DNA of 64,000 bases from Lewinella sp. IMCC34191 (GCF_003390935.1 NZ_QNQZ01000001.1:124001-188000), one strand, 5' to 3'; numbered from the stretch's first letter, positions 32,576 through 41,989 are shown. Numbers and translations: made by a program. The notes: generated from the sequence alone by a model not told the origin.

Positions 32576-34963
32576 ATGTTCAACTTGAAGCCCTTACCAC
32601 ATTCCATCGGCCGACTTTATAGCCAGTATCAGTCTTTCGATCTGGTGATTGACAGCCGATTAGTTAGTGATCCTAAAAGATCTTTATTCTTTGCTCTCGA
32701 GGGAGAGCGTACGGATGGCCACCGCTTTATACCACAGCTGCTGAAGATCGGCGTACGCCACTTCGTCGTTCGTGCGGCTACCTTTGATAGCCTGCGGGAA
32801 GAGATACGCGCGGAAGCGAGGCGAACCGGAGATATGCCGGTTTTTACCGAAGTGGAAGAGCCGGCCGACGTGTTGCGGCAATTGGCCGCTTACCACCGGC
32901 AGCAGTTTACTATTCCCGTCATCGCCATTACCGGGAGTAACGGCAAAACGATCGTCAAGGACTGGCTGAGCGAAATACTTCGTGCCGACTATACCGTGTG
33001 TTCGACCCCCCGTTCTTATAATTCGTTGATCGGTGTCCCGCTCTCCGTTTGGAAGCTGCGGTCCAAACACGATATCGCCGTATTCGAAGTCGGCATCAGT
33101 GAGCCGGGCGATATGGAGAAACTTCGTGCCATCGTCCAGCCCACCCATGGCGTACTGACCACCATCGGAACGGCCCACCAGCAAAATTTCCCCTCCCGAG
33201 AGCAAATGGCCTGGGAGAAGTTCCAGCTGTTCGAATCCGTGGAGCATTTGATTATGCCCGAGCGCGACGATCTGCGGCAATACATATCGGACGTCCCTTC
33301 CCGCAAGGTCGTCACCTGGTCCGGCGAGGGCCGCTCGGGGATAACCGTTGACGGGGAGGCTTTAGGCATCGAATATCCGGACTTGCCGCCCGTATACCTG
33401 GACAATGCGCGGACCGTTACTACCGTAGCACGCCATTTCGGGGTGGACTGGTCGTACATACGTGACGGGGTCGGTCACTTCGTTCCCTTCGCCAACCGTC
33501 TGGAACAGCGGCAGGGTCGCGACGGTGGCAACGTGATCAACGACTCGTACAGTAACGATCTGAATGCCCTGGCCGCCGCCATCGATTTTGCCGAGATACA
33601 GGATGGCTTCGGATCTTTGACGCTGATCCTCGGACACGTACAGCCGCTCGACGATCTGGAGCAGCGATTACGAAGCCTGCTGCTTGGCCGAATCGACCGG
33701 CTCCTGCTGATTGGTGACCGCCACGAGTACCTGCTGGCGGACTTCCCCGAGAGTAAAATGTATGATTCCGTATCCCACCTCGCCCGGGAGATACCGGAGC
33801 TTAGCTTTCACCGGCAAACCGTCCTGGTCAAGGGGGCGAACTACCAGGGAATGGATCAGATTGCCGACATGCTCAGTCAGCAACTGCACCGCACGATCCT
33901 AGAGGTCGATCTGGAAGCACTCCGGCACAATTACCGCACCTACTACAGGCACCTTCCCGATAACTGCGAAGTGATCGTCATGTCTAAAGCCTCCGCCTAC
34001 GGTAGCGGAGCGCTCCCGGTAGCCCGAGTGCTGGAGGACGTCGGAGCGGCCTATTTGGCGGTCGCTTATCCGGAGGAGGGCAGAGAGCTTCGTCGGGGCG
34101 GCATCAAGCTTCCCATCATGGTGCTCAATGCGGAGGCCTACAGCTATCCGATGCTGGTAGAGTATAATCTGGAGCCGGTCGTTCACCGCGCGGAGCAGTT
34201 ACGGTACGCCGCCAATCTCCAACTCCCCGCCCACGTGGAGCTGGATACCGGAATGGCCCGGCTGGGTTTCGTGGCGCGGGAGTTTCGCGAGATATTATCT
34301 AACTCTAGCGGAGACTTGTTGGAAACGCCGGCCAGCATCTTTACCCACCTCGCGGCCAGTGAAGATGAAGCGCACGACGACTATACCCGACAGCAGCTGA
34401 CGGTCTTCGACAAACTCTACGGTGAATACCTCTCCACCGGTGCGCCGGAGGTGAAGCGGCACGCCCTGAACAGCAACGGTATCTCCCGCTTCCCGCAGGC
34501 CGCCTACGATATGGTCCGTTTGGGGATTGGGCTGTACGGGCTTGGCGATGAAACCCTGCGCATGCACCTCAAGCCCGCCCTCAAACTCACGACGACCGTC
34601 ACCGCCATCAGCGAGCGGGAGTCCGGCCAGACCGTGGGATACGGCCGGCGTGGGCGCCTCGAATCCTTTACCCGCCTGGCCGTGCTCAGTATTGGGTACG
34701 CCGATGGCCTCCCCCGCCAGGCGGGGGAGGGAAGATTCGGGGTGCGCATCAAGGGCGTGCTGGCGCCCACCGTCGGGTCGATCTGTATGGATATGTGTAC
34801 GGTGGACATCACCGCCGTCGGGGATGTACAGGTCGGCGATGAGGCCGTTATCTTTGGTCCCGACCATCCGATCGAACTACTCGCCGCCGCCGCACGGACT
34901 ATACCCTACGAGATACTGACCGGCATCGGGCAGCGGGTCCACCGGGTTTACGTGGGCGAATAA
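32576..34963 (+). CDS. murF-alr: bifunctional UDP-MurNAc-tripeptide:D-Ala-D-Ala ligase / alanine racemase
   Basis: A 795-residue fusion. Residues 1-435 are MurF: LVIDSRLV, Mur ligase P-loop ITGSNGKTIVKDWL (about 117-130), YNSLIGVPLSVW, FEVGISEPGDM and NDSYSNDLNAL. Residues 440-795 are a PLP alanine racemase: lysine in MSKASAYGSG (about residue 467), HVELDTGMARLGF, VGYGRRGRL, and the catalytic tyrosine in IGYADGLPR with SICMDMCTVDI. It makes D-alanine and adds D-Ala-D-Ala to the peptidoglycan precursor. The fusion is common in Bacteroidota. It supplies the MurF step absent from the dcw cluster in this window. Confidence 0.95.
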   Translation: MFNLKPLPHSIGRLYSQYQSFDLVIDSRLVSDPKRSLFFALEGERTDGHRFIPQLLKIGVRHFVVRAATFDSLREEIRAEARRTGDMPVFTEVEEPADVLRQLAAYHRQQFTIPVIAITGSNGKTIVKDWLSEILRADYTVCSTPRSYNSLIGVPLSVWKLRSKHDIAVFEVGISEPGDMEKLRAIVQPTHGVLTTIGTAHQQNFPSREQMAWEKFQLFESVEHLIMPERDDLRQYISDVPSRKVVTWSGEGRSGITVDGEALGIEYPDLPPVYLDNARTVTTVARHFGVDWSYIRDGVGHFVPFANRLEQRQGRDGGNVINDSYSNDLNALAAAIDFAEIQDGFGSLTLILGHVQPLDDLEQRLRSLLLGRIDRLLLIGDRHEYLLADFPESKMYDSVSHLAREIPELSFHRQTVLVKGANYQGMDQIADMLSQQLHRTILEVDLEALRHNYRTYYRHLPDNCEVIVMSKASAYGSGALPVARVLEDVGAAYLAVAYPEEGRELRRGGIKLPIMVLNAEAYSYPMLVEYNLEPVVHRAEQLRYAANLQLPAHVELDTGMARLGFVAREFREILSNSSGDLLETPASIFTHLAASEDEAHDDYTRQQLTVFDKLYGEYLSTGAPEVKRHALNSNGISRFPQAAYDMVRLGIGLYGLGDETLRMHLKPALKLTTTVTAISERESGQTVGYGRRGRLESFTRLAVLSIGYADGLPRQAGEGRFGVRIKGVLAPTVGSICMDMCTVDITAVGDVQVGDEAVIFGPDHPIELLAAAARTIPYEILTGIGQRVHRVYVGE

Positions 34964-35000
34964 AACCCTCCCCGGCCCCGGCGCTGTTTACTTTGCCAGC

Positions 35001-35948
35001 ATGAACGTACTCTTTCTCGACCGGGATGCCCATCCCTATCTCCGCGAACGCTTACTCTCCGAAGGTCACTCGGTCGACCTGGCAACCGATATAAGCCGGA
35101 CGGAGGCCCTGGAACGAGTAGGAAACTACGATGGACTCATGATCCGGTCACGCTTCGATATAGACCGCGAAATGCTGGACGCCGGTGGTTCGCGCTTGCG
35201 TTTCGTTGCGCGGTGGGGTGTCGGTACCGACCATATCGATCTGGATTATGCTAAAGAAAAGGGCATCACGGTTTTCAACAGCCCGGAGGGAAGCAAGCAC
35301 ACCGTAGCGGAACATACCGTGGGCATGATGCTGATGCTGCTCAACCACCTGGGGCGCGCCGATCGCCAGGTGCGCGAAGGGGAATGGGTCCGGCGGGGTA
35401 ACGTTGGCTCCGAACTACAGTACCTCACCGTCGGATTGGTGGGCTACGGCAATATGGGGCAGATGACCGCCCGCCGGCTAAGCGGATTCGGTTGCCGCGT
35501 CATCACCCACGATAAGTTTCGAACCGACTACGGCGACGATTACGCCGAAGCCGTCAGTCTGGAGCAGCTGCAGCGGGAAGCCGACGTGGTCAGTTTGCAC
35601 ATCTTTCTCGAAGGAAACCGCTACTATGCCAACCAGGCCTGGTTCGATGCCTTCCGTAAGCCCATTTACCTCATCAATACGGCCAGGGGACTCGTCGTTA
35701 ACACCGCCGATCTCGTGCGCGCCATGGAAGCAGATCGGGTACTCGGCGCCGCCCTCGACGTAAACGAATACGAAGAACAAAGCTTCGTCCAGCTCAGTCC
35801 GGACGATCTGCCCGAAGCCTTTCAGTACCTGCGTAGCAGCGACCGCACCGTCCTGACCCCGCATATCGCCGGCTGGAGCGTCGAGGCCGAGGAAGGCCAC
35901 GCCCGCACGCTGTACCAAAAGATTACCGAATCCTTTCCCGATTTATAA
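35001..35948 (+). CDS. D-isomer-specific 2-hydroxyacid dehydrogenase (SerA-like)
   Basis: A 315-residue NAD-dependent dehydrogenase. It has the Rossmann motif GLVGYGNMGQMTARRL near 145-160, catalytic Arg in NTARGLVVNT, Glu in ALDVNEYEEQ, and His in TPHIAGWS near the C-terminus. The N-terminal half matches 3-phosphoglycerate dehydrogenase-like proteins (FVARWGVGTDHIDLDYAKEKGI). It lacks the C-terminal ACT domain of classical SerA, so serine synthesis is possible but other 2-hydroxy acids fit equally. It is tandem with the S46 peptidase gene (9 bp gap) and 37 bp behind murF-alr. Confidence 0.88.
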   Translation: MNVLFLDRDAHPYLRERLLSEGHSVDLATDISRTEALERVGNYDGLMIRSRFDIDREMLDAGGSRLRFVARWGVGTDHIDLDYAKEKGITVFNSPEGSKHTVAEHTVGMMLMLLNHLGRADRQVREGEWVRRGNVGSELQYLTVGLVGYGNMGQMTARRLSGFGCRVITHDKFRTDYGDDYAEAVSLEQLQREADVVSLHIFLEGNRYYANQAWFDAFRKPIYLINTARGLVVNTADLVRAMEADRVLGAALDVNEYEEQSFVQLSPDDLPEAFQYLRSSDRTVLTPHIAGWSVEAEEGHARTLYQKITESFPDL

Positions 35949-35957
35949 GCCGCTACC

Positions 35958-38111
35958 ATGACTAACCGAATCCTACCGACCCTGACGCTGCTGCTCATCA
36001 GCCTGTTCGCCCACGCCGGTGGCGGGATGTGGCTCCCCCTTCTCCTCGAGAACCTCAACGAAGAGGAGATGCAGGCAATGGGTATGGAGATCACCGCCGA
36101 GGATATCTACAGCATCAATGAAGGCAGCCTCAAGGACGCCATCGTTCACTTCGGCGGATTTTGTACCGGTGAGGTCGTCAGTGACCAGGGGCTCGTACTC
36201 ACTAATCACCACTGCGGATTCGGGGCGATCCAGGATCATTCCACGCTGGAGAACAACTACCTGCAGGACGGATTCTGGGCCATGGACGGCTCGGAAGAGT
36301 TACCTAACCCCGGTCTTTTCGTCACCTTTATCGTCTCCATCGACGACGTGACCTCCCAGATCCTTGCGGGAGTTACGGATCAGATGAGTGAGAAGGAACG
36401 GGCGCGAACCATACAGGCAAATACCACCGCCCTCAAACTGGGAGGTGAGCTAGGCGCGTTTGAGGAGGTTCTGGTAAAACCCTTCTACGAGGGCAATCGC
36501 TATTACGCCTTTCGGACGAAAACCTACAATGACGTCCGACTGGTTGGAGCACCCCCTTCCTCAATCGGGAAATTCGGAGCGGATACCGATAACTGGGAGT
36601 GGCCGCGCCACACCGGCGACTTCAGCCTTTTCCGCATCTACACCGCGCCGGATGGCAGCCCCGCCGACTACGACGAGGCCAACGTGCCGATGCGGCCCAA
36701 ACGGCACCTGGAAGTCAGTACGGCCGGCATCGACCCGGGGGACTTCAGCATGATCTTTGGCTTTCCCGGCACCACGGAGCAGTACCTGCCCGCCGTGGCT
36801 ATGGAGCAGCGTACGGAGATCATCAACCCCATCCGCATCGGGATGCGCGACCTCAGTCTCGCCGTCATCGATAGTGCCATGCGGGCGGACGAACAGATCC
36901 GGATCGATTACGCCAGTAAACAGGCCCGCATCGCCAACGCCTGGAAGAAATGGCGGGGCGAAAGCCAGGGCGTGGAGGCCGTCGGTGCCGTAGCCCACCG
37001 TCGCCAAATGGAGCGCGACTTCGCCGAGCGGCTGGCCGCCAAGCCATCGGCGCAGGAGAAATACGGGGCACTCATTCCCGAATTGAACCGACTGTACACG
37101 GATCGGCTGGAACTGGAAAAAACGCGGGCCTACGTCGGTGAATTGAACTATAATATTGATCTTTTCCGTCTGGCTAACATCCTGGATGCCCAGTTCGCCA
37201 TCGCAGATAACAACGGTATGGACGCCTTCCGGCAGCGTAGTGAACGGCTGCTTACGTACCTGCAGGGCATCTACGACGGGTACAGCCCCGCCGTCGACAA
37301 GAAGGTAGCCCGAGCTTTATTGCCGGAGTACTACGAGAAATTACCTTCTCAATACCAGGCTGCGTACGCCCTGGATCAGCGGGAATTCGCCGGTGGCTAC
37401 GACGAACTGATCGACGATCTGTTTGACCGCAGCTACCTGACGCGGGGCGACCGGGTACTCGATATGTTGGCCGCTGATCCCGAAGCTTTCGTGGAGACCA
37501 TCCGGGCCGACCGTGCGTTTCAATTCGTGCGGCAGCTCAATCGCCTCAACGAAAGCCGGGTAGTTGACGTGTACAACGAGTACGCGGACCGCATCAACGG
37601 GCTTCAGCGTACCTATATGGACGGCCTGCTGCGCTTCTTTCCCGAACGTCGCCTCTATCCGGATGCCAACGGCACCCTACGGGTCAGCTACGGCAAGTTC
37701 GAGGGTTTTACCGGCCTGGAGGGGAACACCTACGATTATATGACCTACCTGGATGGCGTAATGGAAAAGTACGTGCCGGGCGACTACGAATTCGACGTGC
37801 CCGAGCGCCTCATCGAGCTGCACGAGGAACGCGATTACGGTCCCTACGCAACGGAAGTTGGTAAAATGCCCGTCTGCCTGCTCGGGTCCAACCATACCAC
37901 CGGTGGCAACAGCGGCAGCCCCGCCCTGAACGGAAAGGGGCAGCTGGTAGGCCTTAACTTCGACCGCACCTGGCAGAGCACGATGTCCGACGTCTACTAC
38001 GATCCAACGATCTGCCGCAACATCATGGTAGATATCCGCTACATCCTCTTCCTGATCGACAAGTTCGGACAGGCCCCGCACCTGGTCGAGGAAATGACGC
38101 TGATAAACTAA
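35958..38111 (+). CDS. S46-family dipeptidyl-peptidase, DPP11-like
   Basis: A 717-residue periplasmic serine exopeptidase that removes dipeptides from peptide N-termini. Signal peptide at 1-20, then the family start GGGMWLPLLL. Catalytic His85 is in LTNHHCGFG and catalytic Ser652 in GGNSGSPAL. The S1 determinant region reads LNFDRTWQSTMSD with Arg670, the arginine that distinguishes acidic-residue-specific DPP11 from DPP7, which has glycine there. I infer preference for Asp/Glu at P1. Together with the secreted protease encoded just downstream it fits growth on proteins. The stop is followed by repeat copy 7. Confidence 0.93.
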   Translation: MTNRILPTLTLLLISLFAHAGGGMWLPLLLENLNEEEMQAMGMEITAEDIYSINEGSLKDAIVHFGGFCTGEVVSDQGLVLTNHHCGFGAIQDHSTLENNYLQDGFWAMDGSEELPNPGLFVTFIVSIDDVTSQILAGVTDQMSEKERARTIQANTTALKLGGELGAFEEVLVKPFYEGNRYYAFRTKTYNDVRLVGAPPSSIGKFGADTDNWEWPRHTGDFSLFRIYTAPDGSPADYDEANVPMRPKRHLEVSTAGIDPGDFSMIFGFPGTTEQYLPAVAMEQRTEIINPIRIGMRDLSLAVIDSAMRADEQIRIDYASKQARIANAWKKWRGESQGVEAVGAVAHRRQMERDFAERLAAKPSAQEKYGALIPELNRLYTDRLELEKTRAYVGELNYNIDLFRLANILDAQFAIADNNGMDAFRQRSERLLTYLQGIYDGYSPAVDKKVARALLPEYYEKLPSQYQAAYALDQREFAGGYDELIDDLFDRSYLTRGDRVLDMLAADPEAFVETIRADRAFQFVRQLNRLNESRVVDVYNEYADRINGLQRTYMDGLLRFFPERRLYPDANGTLRVSYGKFEGFTGLEGNTYDYMTYLDGVMEKYVPGDYEFDVPERLIELHEERDYGPYATEVGKMPVCLLGSNHTTGGNSGSPALNGKGQLVGLNFDRTWQSTMSDVYYDPTICRNIMVDIRYILFLIDKFGQAPHLVEEMTLIN

Positions 38112-38124
38112 AGGCCGAAGATGT

Positions 38125-38144
38125 GGGCGACGCAGCGCAGGAAA
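38125..38144 (+). repeat. dispersed GC-rich repeat, copy 7 (diverged)
   Basis: GGGCGACGCAGCGCAGGAAA, three changes from the core. It lies in the 39-bp gap between the convergent S46 peptidase and metalloprotease genes. Confidence 0.6.
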
Positions 38145-38150
38145 TATAGC

Positions 38151-39686
38151 CTACGGGGTAACGACAAGCCTTCTGGTCACCATCCGACCCTCCAGCGACA
38201 GGCGGAAAAAGTAGATACCAGGGGTCAGATCGTTCGTCGGGACGGTGGCGGAGAGATCTCCCGTAACCTGAATGCCGCGTTGTTCCTTCGCGATACGGCC
38301 GGCGGCATCGTAGAGCTGCCAGTCGGCCGTTCCGTGTCCCAGTCGATTGCCGGTCACCAGGAACGACTGACCGGGGGCAACCGGGTTCGGATTAATCGCG
38401 ATGGCTGCGTCCAGGGCCGGATCCATCGTCGCGGTGCTGATGACCGCACCGTTGAAGAATTGGTAGGTCGCGCTAAAGTCTCCCGACACGTCGTAGCGGT
38501 TTACGGGTCGGACGCGCCAGTAGTAGCGCTTCTGAGGGGCGAGGATGTCCCGGACGGTAGCTGTCGTATCCGAGGTAAAGAAGGAGTAGGTTACTTCATT
38601 ACCGAAAGTACCCGTGCTATTAACCTGGACGAGGTAAAAATCCGCGTTGGGGACCCGGTTCCAAACTAGGTCGACGACGTCCGAGTAGGGCACTCTTTCG
38701 AAGTTCTCCGGGGCCAACAGGTCGATGTCTTCCGCTTTCGCGGCCGTGAACTCGGGGACGACAGTGCTCGCCAGTCCGATCCGGTTGGTGCCCAGGTTGG
38801 TATTCATTGCCGTGATTTGCTCCTCGGAAAACTGCTCGACGCAGCCGTCGAAGGCGTAGCTCATGATATTGCTGGCCGGAACTTCGAAGGCGGTGCCGTC
38901 GGGGTCCTGAAAGCTGTGGAGGTAGTTTCCGTCCGCCTCACAACGCCAGCGCTCCGGCAGGTAGTCGGGTGATGTATCGCAAAAGCCGTCGGCGGCGTCC
39001 TGGCAGTTGCTGCCGTCGACGCGCTCCACCTCCACCGTACGCCCGTTCAACGATAGCGTGGCCGGAGCCGGGCTGTCGCGGTAGGCGTCTTCAACGGCTT
39101 TATTGGTTTCGAAGGATTCCCAGCCGTAGAAGGTATGCCGGAGACCGAAAAAGTGTCCCAGCTCGTGGCTCCAGGTGCGGTCGATACCGTTGATGCAGTC
39201 GATGTCCAATACGACGCCGTCGGCACTCGGGCTGTAGTAACCGCAGGCACCGGCGGCCCGGCCGACGATGTAGCTGTTGACCATATTATCCCGGTTGTAG
39301 TTACGCATCAGTTCGTTCCCGCCGTCGAACTCATGGTCGTAGTAGGCGGTGCTGTTCAGGTAATCGATCTCGTTGTCGATGAAGAAGCGGACGTTGATCT
39401 TGGCGAAGTCCTCGTTCAGAAACTCAAAGCTCTTCAGCACCGTCAGCGGATCGGCATAACCGAATCCATCGTCGTCGCCCAGCAGTGTAAGGTGCACCGG
39501 AACGTATTGTACCTCGACCGATTTCGGGCGGCGGGCGATCTTGCCGGCGTGGTAGGCTTCAAGCCAGGGGGAATAGCCGGGCGTCGCGCAGGCGTTTTCG
39601 GGCGGGGCGTTTTGGGCGAAAAGCGGGCGCAATGCGAGAAAAGACAAAACAAAGATCAGGGGTAGACGTACAGACATCTGTAACAT
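38151..39686 (-). CDS. secreted M43-type (cytophagalysin) zinc metalloprotease with T9SS domain
   Basis: A 511-residue secreted protease. A signal peptide ends LRPLFAQ (alternative ATG three codons in). The metzincin zinc site HELGHFFGLRH is at 174-184, with the Met-turn ASNIMSYAF about 95 residues later, and several cysteines (NCQDAADGFCD) lie between, as in pappalysin/cytophagalysin. A fibronectin-like segment (VPYSDVVDLVWNRVPNADFY) follows. A T9SS type A sorting domain comes last (IAINPNPVAPGQSF, then LTPGIYFFRL, and end RRLVVTP). It is predicted to be exported by T9SS and degrade extracellular protein. Confidence 0.93.
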   Translation of the reverse strand: MLQMSVRLPLIFVLSFLALRPLFAQNAPPENACATPGYSPWLEAYHAGKIARRPKSVEVQYVPVHLTLLGDDDGFGYADPLTVLKSFEFLNEDFAKINVRFFIDNEIDYLNSTAYYDHEFDGGNELMRNYNRDNMVNSYIVGRAAGACGYYSPSADGVVLDIDCINGIDRTWSHELGHFFGLRHTFYGWESFETNKAVEDAYRDSPAPATLSLNGRTVEVERVDGSNCQDAADGFCDTSPDYLPERWRCEADGNYLHSFQDPDGTAFEVPASNIMSYAFDGCVEQFSEEQITAMNTNLGTNRIGLASTVVPEFTAAKAEDIDLLAPENFERVPYSDVVDLVWNRVPNADFYLVQVNSTGTFGNEVTYSFFTSDTTATVRDILAPQKRYYWRVRPVNRYDVSGDFSATYQFFNGAVISTATMDPALDAAIAINPNPVAPGQSFLVTGNRLGHGTADWQLYDAAGRIAKEQRGIQVTGDLSATVPTNDLTPGIYFFRLSLEGRMVTRRLVVTP

Positions 39687-39771
39687 TTAAGGAATAAGCG
39701 TAAAAGTAGCCAACCTGATCGCAGCGAACCGTCTTGTCGGCGGCATTTATCCGGGTCCGGTAGAATTTGGC

Positions 39772-39779
39772 TACTTTCG
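39772..39779 (+). promoter_or_regulatory. possible -7 element of mdh (TACTTTCG)
   Basis: One change from TAnnTTTG, 78 bp before the mdh ATG. It shares the terminal TTCG/TTTCG deviation with the panC and asd elements. Confidence 0.35.
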
Positions 39780-39857
39780 CCAGTCCGAAACTTGGCTCTA
39801 GCGAGGCGCTTTCGTGCCCCTCTGGCCGCAAACCGCAAAATAAACTTAAGCGATAAT

Positions 39858-40790
39858 ATGAGTAAAGTAACCGTAGTCGGCGCCGGAAACGTAGGTGCCA
39901 CCGTAGCCAACGTACTGGCCCACATGGACCTGGTCCGGGAAATCGTCGTGCTCGATATTAAAGGGGATACGGCCCGTGGCAAAGCTCTGGATTCCTGGCA
40001 GCAGGCCAGCATCGATGCCTATAGTACCCGACTCACCGGCACGGAGAACTACGCGGACACCGCCGACAGCGACATCGTTGTCATCACGGCCGGTATTCCC
40101 CGCAAACCCGGCATGAGCCGCGACGATCTTATCTCTACCAATGCCAAGATCGTGACCATGGTGACCAAGTCCATCATGGAGCACAGCAAGAACCCCATCA
40201 TCATCGTTGTATCCAACCCCCTCGACGTGATGACCCACGCGGCCTTTAAAGCCAGCGGACTGCCCCGGAACCGGGTATTCGGTATGGCCGGTATCCTGGA
40301 TACGGCCCGTTACCGTGCCTTCCTGGCGACCGCCCTCGACGTCAGCCCAAAAGACATTCAGGCCATGCTGCTCGGCGGCCACGGCGATACGATGGTGCCG
40401 CTGCCCCGCTACACCACCGTCAGTGGTATTCCCGTAACGGAGATGATCAGCGAGGAGGACCTCGACGCCATCGTCGACCGCACCAAAAAGGGTGGGGGAG
40501 AGCTCGTCAAGCTGATGGGCACCTCGGCCTGGTACGCTCCCGGAGCCGCCGCGGCCCAGATGGTCGGAACGATCGTCCGCGACGAGAACCGCATCTTCCC
40601 CTGCTGCGCCCAGCTCGACGGAGAGTACGGCCTCAAGGACATCTTCCTGGGCGTACCCGTGAAGCTTGGCAAGGAAGGCATCGTCCAGGTGATTGAGCTA
40701 AAACTCAATGACAAGGAAATGGACCTGCTCAACACCAGTGCCGACCACGTGCGCGAGGTGATGGAGGTCTTCGAGGGACTGGAAATCTGA
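39858..40790 (+). CDS. mdh: malate dehydrogenase (lactate dehydrogenase-like type)
   Basis: Interconverts malate and oxaloacetate with NAD in the TCA cycle. The 310-residue protein starts MSKVTVVGAGNVGATVA (NAD site). It has substrate-binding arginines in GIPRKPGMSRDDL, VVSNPLDVM, and the catalytic histidine in LGGHGDTMVPL. Length is normal. ATG 39858 is used; the upstream frame to 39792 adds unrelated residues. The terminator at 40816-40850 follows. The last 14 codons are echoed by a short relic at 41488-41535, described separately. Confidence 0.95.
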   Translation: MSKVTVVGAGNVGATVANVLAHMDLVREIVVLDIKGDTARGKALDSWQQASIDAYSTRLTGTENYADTADSDIVVITAGIPRKPGMSRDDLISTNAKIVTMVTKSIMEHSKNPIIIVVSNPLDVMTHAAFKASGLPRNRVFGMAGILDTARYRAFLATALDVSPKDIQAMLLGGHGDTMVPLPRYTTVSGIPVTEMISEEDLDAIVDRTKKGGGELVKLMGTSAWYAPGAAAAQMVGTIVRDENRIFPCCAQLDGEYGLKDIFLGVPVKLGKEGIVQVIELKLNDKEMDLLNTSADHVREVMEVFEGLEI

Positions 40791-40815
40791 GTTTTTCAGT
40801 AGCCAACAATTACCG

Positions 40816-40850
40816 ACCACCGGGTGCCCAATTAGGAGGCATCCGGTGGT
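40816..40850 (+). terminator. terminator of mdh
   Basis: Stem ACCACCGG/CCGGTGGT plus TGCC/GGCA around a 9-nt loop with one opposed G-T bulge, followed by TTCGTTTT. It begins 26 bp after the mdh stop. Confidence 0.85.
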
Positions 40851-40886
40851 TTCGTTTTGTGGGTATTCAGGTCCGATGCTGCTACC

Positions 40887-41300
40887 TCAGTCCGCCGCTG
40901 GCCTACCGTCGGATCTGAGTAACAGCACTCCGACCCCGCTGAGCAACAGGACCTCCTCCAGGATGGCTACGGCGGCCATGGCCAGCGCGAACGCAACTAC
41001 GCGGGTCGGTGGGTACGTCATAATGTACGGCAGGCGGAAGCAGGCCAGGATTAAAACCAGTAGGACGCAAACGACCAGGGTGGGGCACCACCACAGCCTG
41101 TCCGTACGAAGCACTTCAAGATCGCCCGGGGAAAAGCTCTTCAGAAGCACGAAGCCGGTGGCCAGTATAACGTAGCGTCCCGCCGCACTATAGAGTAGTT
41201 CGACGGTCAGTGAGCTCTCCGGTGACAGGAAATACCGGGCGGAAAAAGCCAGCGCGGTAATGCTTACGATGAAAACTAGGTAAAGTATCAGCGTTCGCAT
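40887..41300 (-). CDS. membrane protein, probably a truncated CPBP-type
   Basis: A 137-residue integral membrane protein with about four hydrophobic segments (start MRTLILYLVFIVSITALAF). Near the C-terminus AILEEVLLLSGVGVLLL looks like motif 1 of CPBP (Abi/CAAX-like) intramembrane proteases, which normally reads EExxFRG. The arginine is absent and the protein stops 22 residues later, without motifs 2 and 3. I read it as a truncated CPBP protein, possibly inactive or a pseudogene; alternatively it is an unrelated small membrane protein. ATG 41300 is preferred over an upstream in-frame start at 41357. Confidence 0.5.
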   Translation of the reverse strand: MRTLILYLVFIVSITALAFSARYFLSPESSLTVELLYSAAGRYVILATGFVLLKSFSPGDLEVLRTDRLWWCPTLVVCVLLVLILACFRLPYIMTYPPTRVVAFALAMAAVAILEEVLLLSGVGVLLLRSDGRPAAD

Positions 41301-41487
41301 ACTCAGAAATGAAGGCTCAAAGAAAGACGGTGGGCTATGAAAAGTGGGTATTTCCACTTATACGAACGGGGACAGCAAGATTTGCCGCCTCCGTTCGTGA
41401 ACCAATCTATCAAACCCTAGGCAATCGTTTGCTACTCTTAAAAAGCCGACGGTGATGGTACCAACGCAACCGTAGCACGCACCCCTC

Positions 41488-41535
41488 CACGTGCGCGAGG
41501 TGACGACACTCTTCGAAGGGCTGGATAGTAGCTAG
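41488..41535 (+). pseudogene. relic of the mdh 3' end
   Basis: The sequence reads in frame HVREVTTLFEGLDSS followed by TAG. The mdh gene ends HVREVMEVFEGLEI. The first 16 bases (CACGTGCGCGAGGTGA) are identical to mdh 40746-40761, and 31 of the next-aligned 42 positions agree overall. No further mdh similarity is visible upstream. It is either a remnant of a second mdh copy or a duplication made when DNA was inserted at the mdh 3' end. The rest of the 41301-41668 gap shows no gene. Confidence 0.55.
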
Positions 41536-41668
41536 TGGGTACCGGACAGATTTACGATGCAAAGGGATCGGCGGCTGATCCGTCGGTCCCTTCGTCATTC
41601 CGGCCGGCTCCTCAACCCTTATTGGTGGATTCTTGTATATTATGTCAATCTCCCTTATCTCCCCAAGC

Positions 41669-41989
41669 ATGGACCAAATCAAGCCGACCGTTATCAATCC
41701 ACAGGAAGCTGAGAAGCTGGAGCGCATCGCTTTTATCCTGAAGACGGTAGCCCACCCACTGCGGCTCGGGATCGTCCATTTGCTGGAGCAGCATCCGCGG
41801 CTTAGCGTGACCAGCATCACCGACGCGCTGGAGTCGGAACAGTCATTGGTCAGTCATCACCTACAGACGATGAAGCTGAAAGGCATCCTAAGCGCCAAGC
41901 GGGACGGCCGCTCCGTCATGTACTCGTTGAAGGAGCGTGACGTGAGTCTGATTATCGAGTGCCTGGAGAATTGCCAGTGTAATATGTGA
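41669..41989 (+). CDS. ArsR-family winged-helix transcriptional regulator
   Basis: A 106-residue DNA-binding protein (MDQIKPTVINPQEAEKLERI). The winged helix contains LKTVAHPLRLGIVHLLEQ, SITDALESEQSLVSHHLQTM (recognition helix) and the wing SAKRDGRSVMYSLK. The classic alpha3 metal-binding CVC motif is absent. Instead the last nine residues hold three cysteines (CLENCQCNM), a possible metal or redox sensor. ATG 41669 is chosen, 12 codons inside a longer frame. A GGATC/GATCC dyad at 41565-41581 upstream could be an operator. The rhodopsin gene follows about 50 bp later on the same strand, so the regulator probably controls it. Confidence 0.88.
   Translation: MDQIKPTVINPQEAEKLERIAFILKTVAHPLRLGIVHLLEQHPRLSVTSITDALESEQSLVSHHLQTMKLKGILSAKRDGRSVMYSLKERDVSLIIECLENCQCNM

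Noticed and set aside
41410..41820. 136-codon minus-strand frame over the mdh relic and ArsR start
   Set aside because: It overlaps the ArsR coding region on the opposite strand and has no homology.
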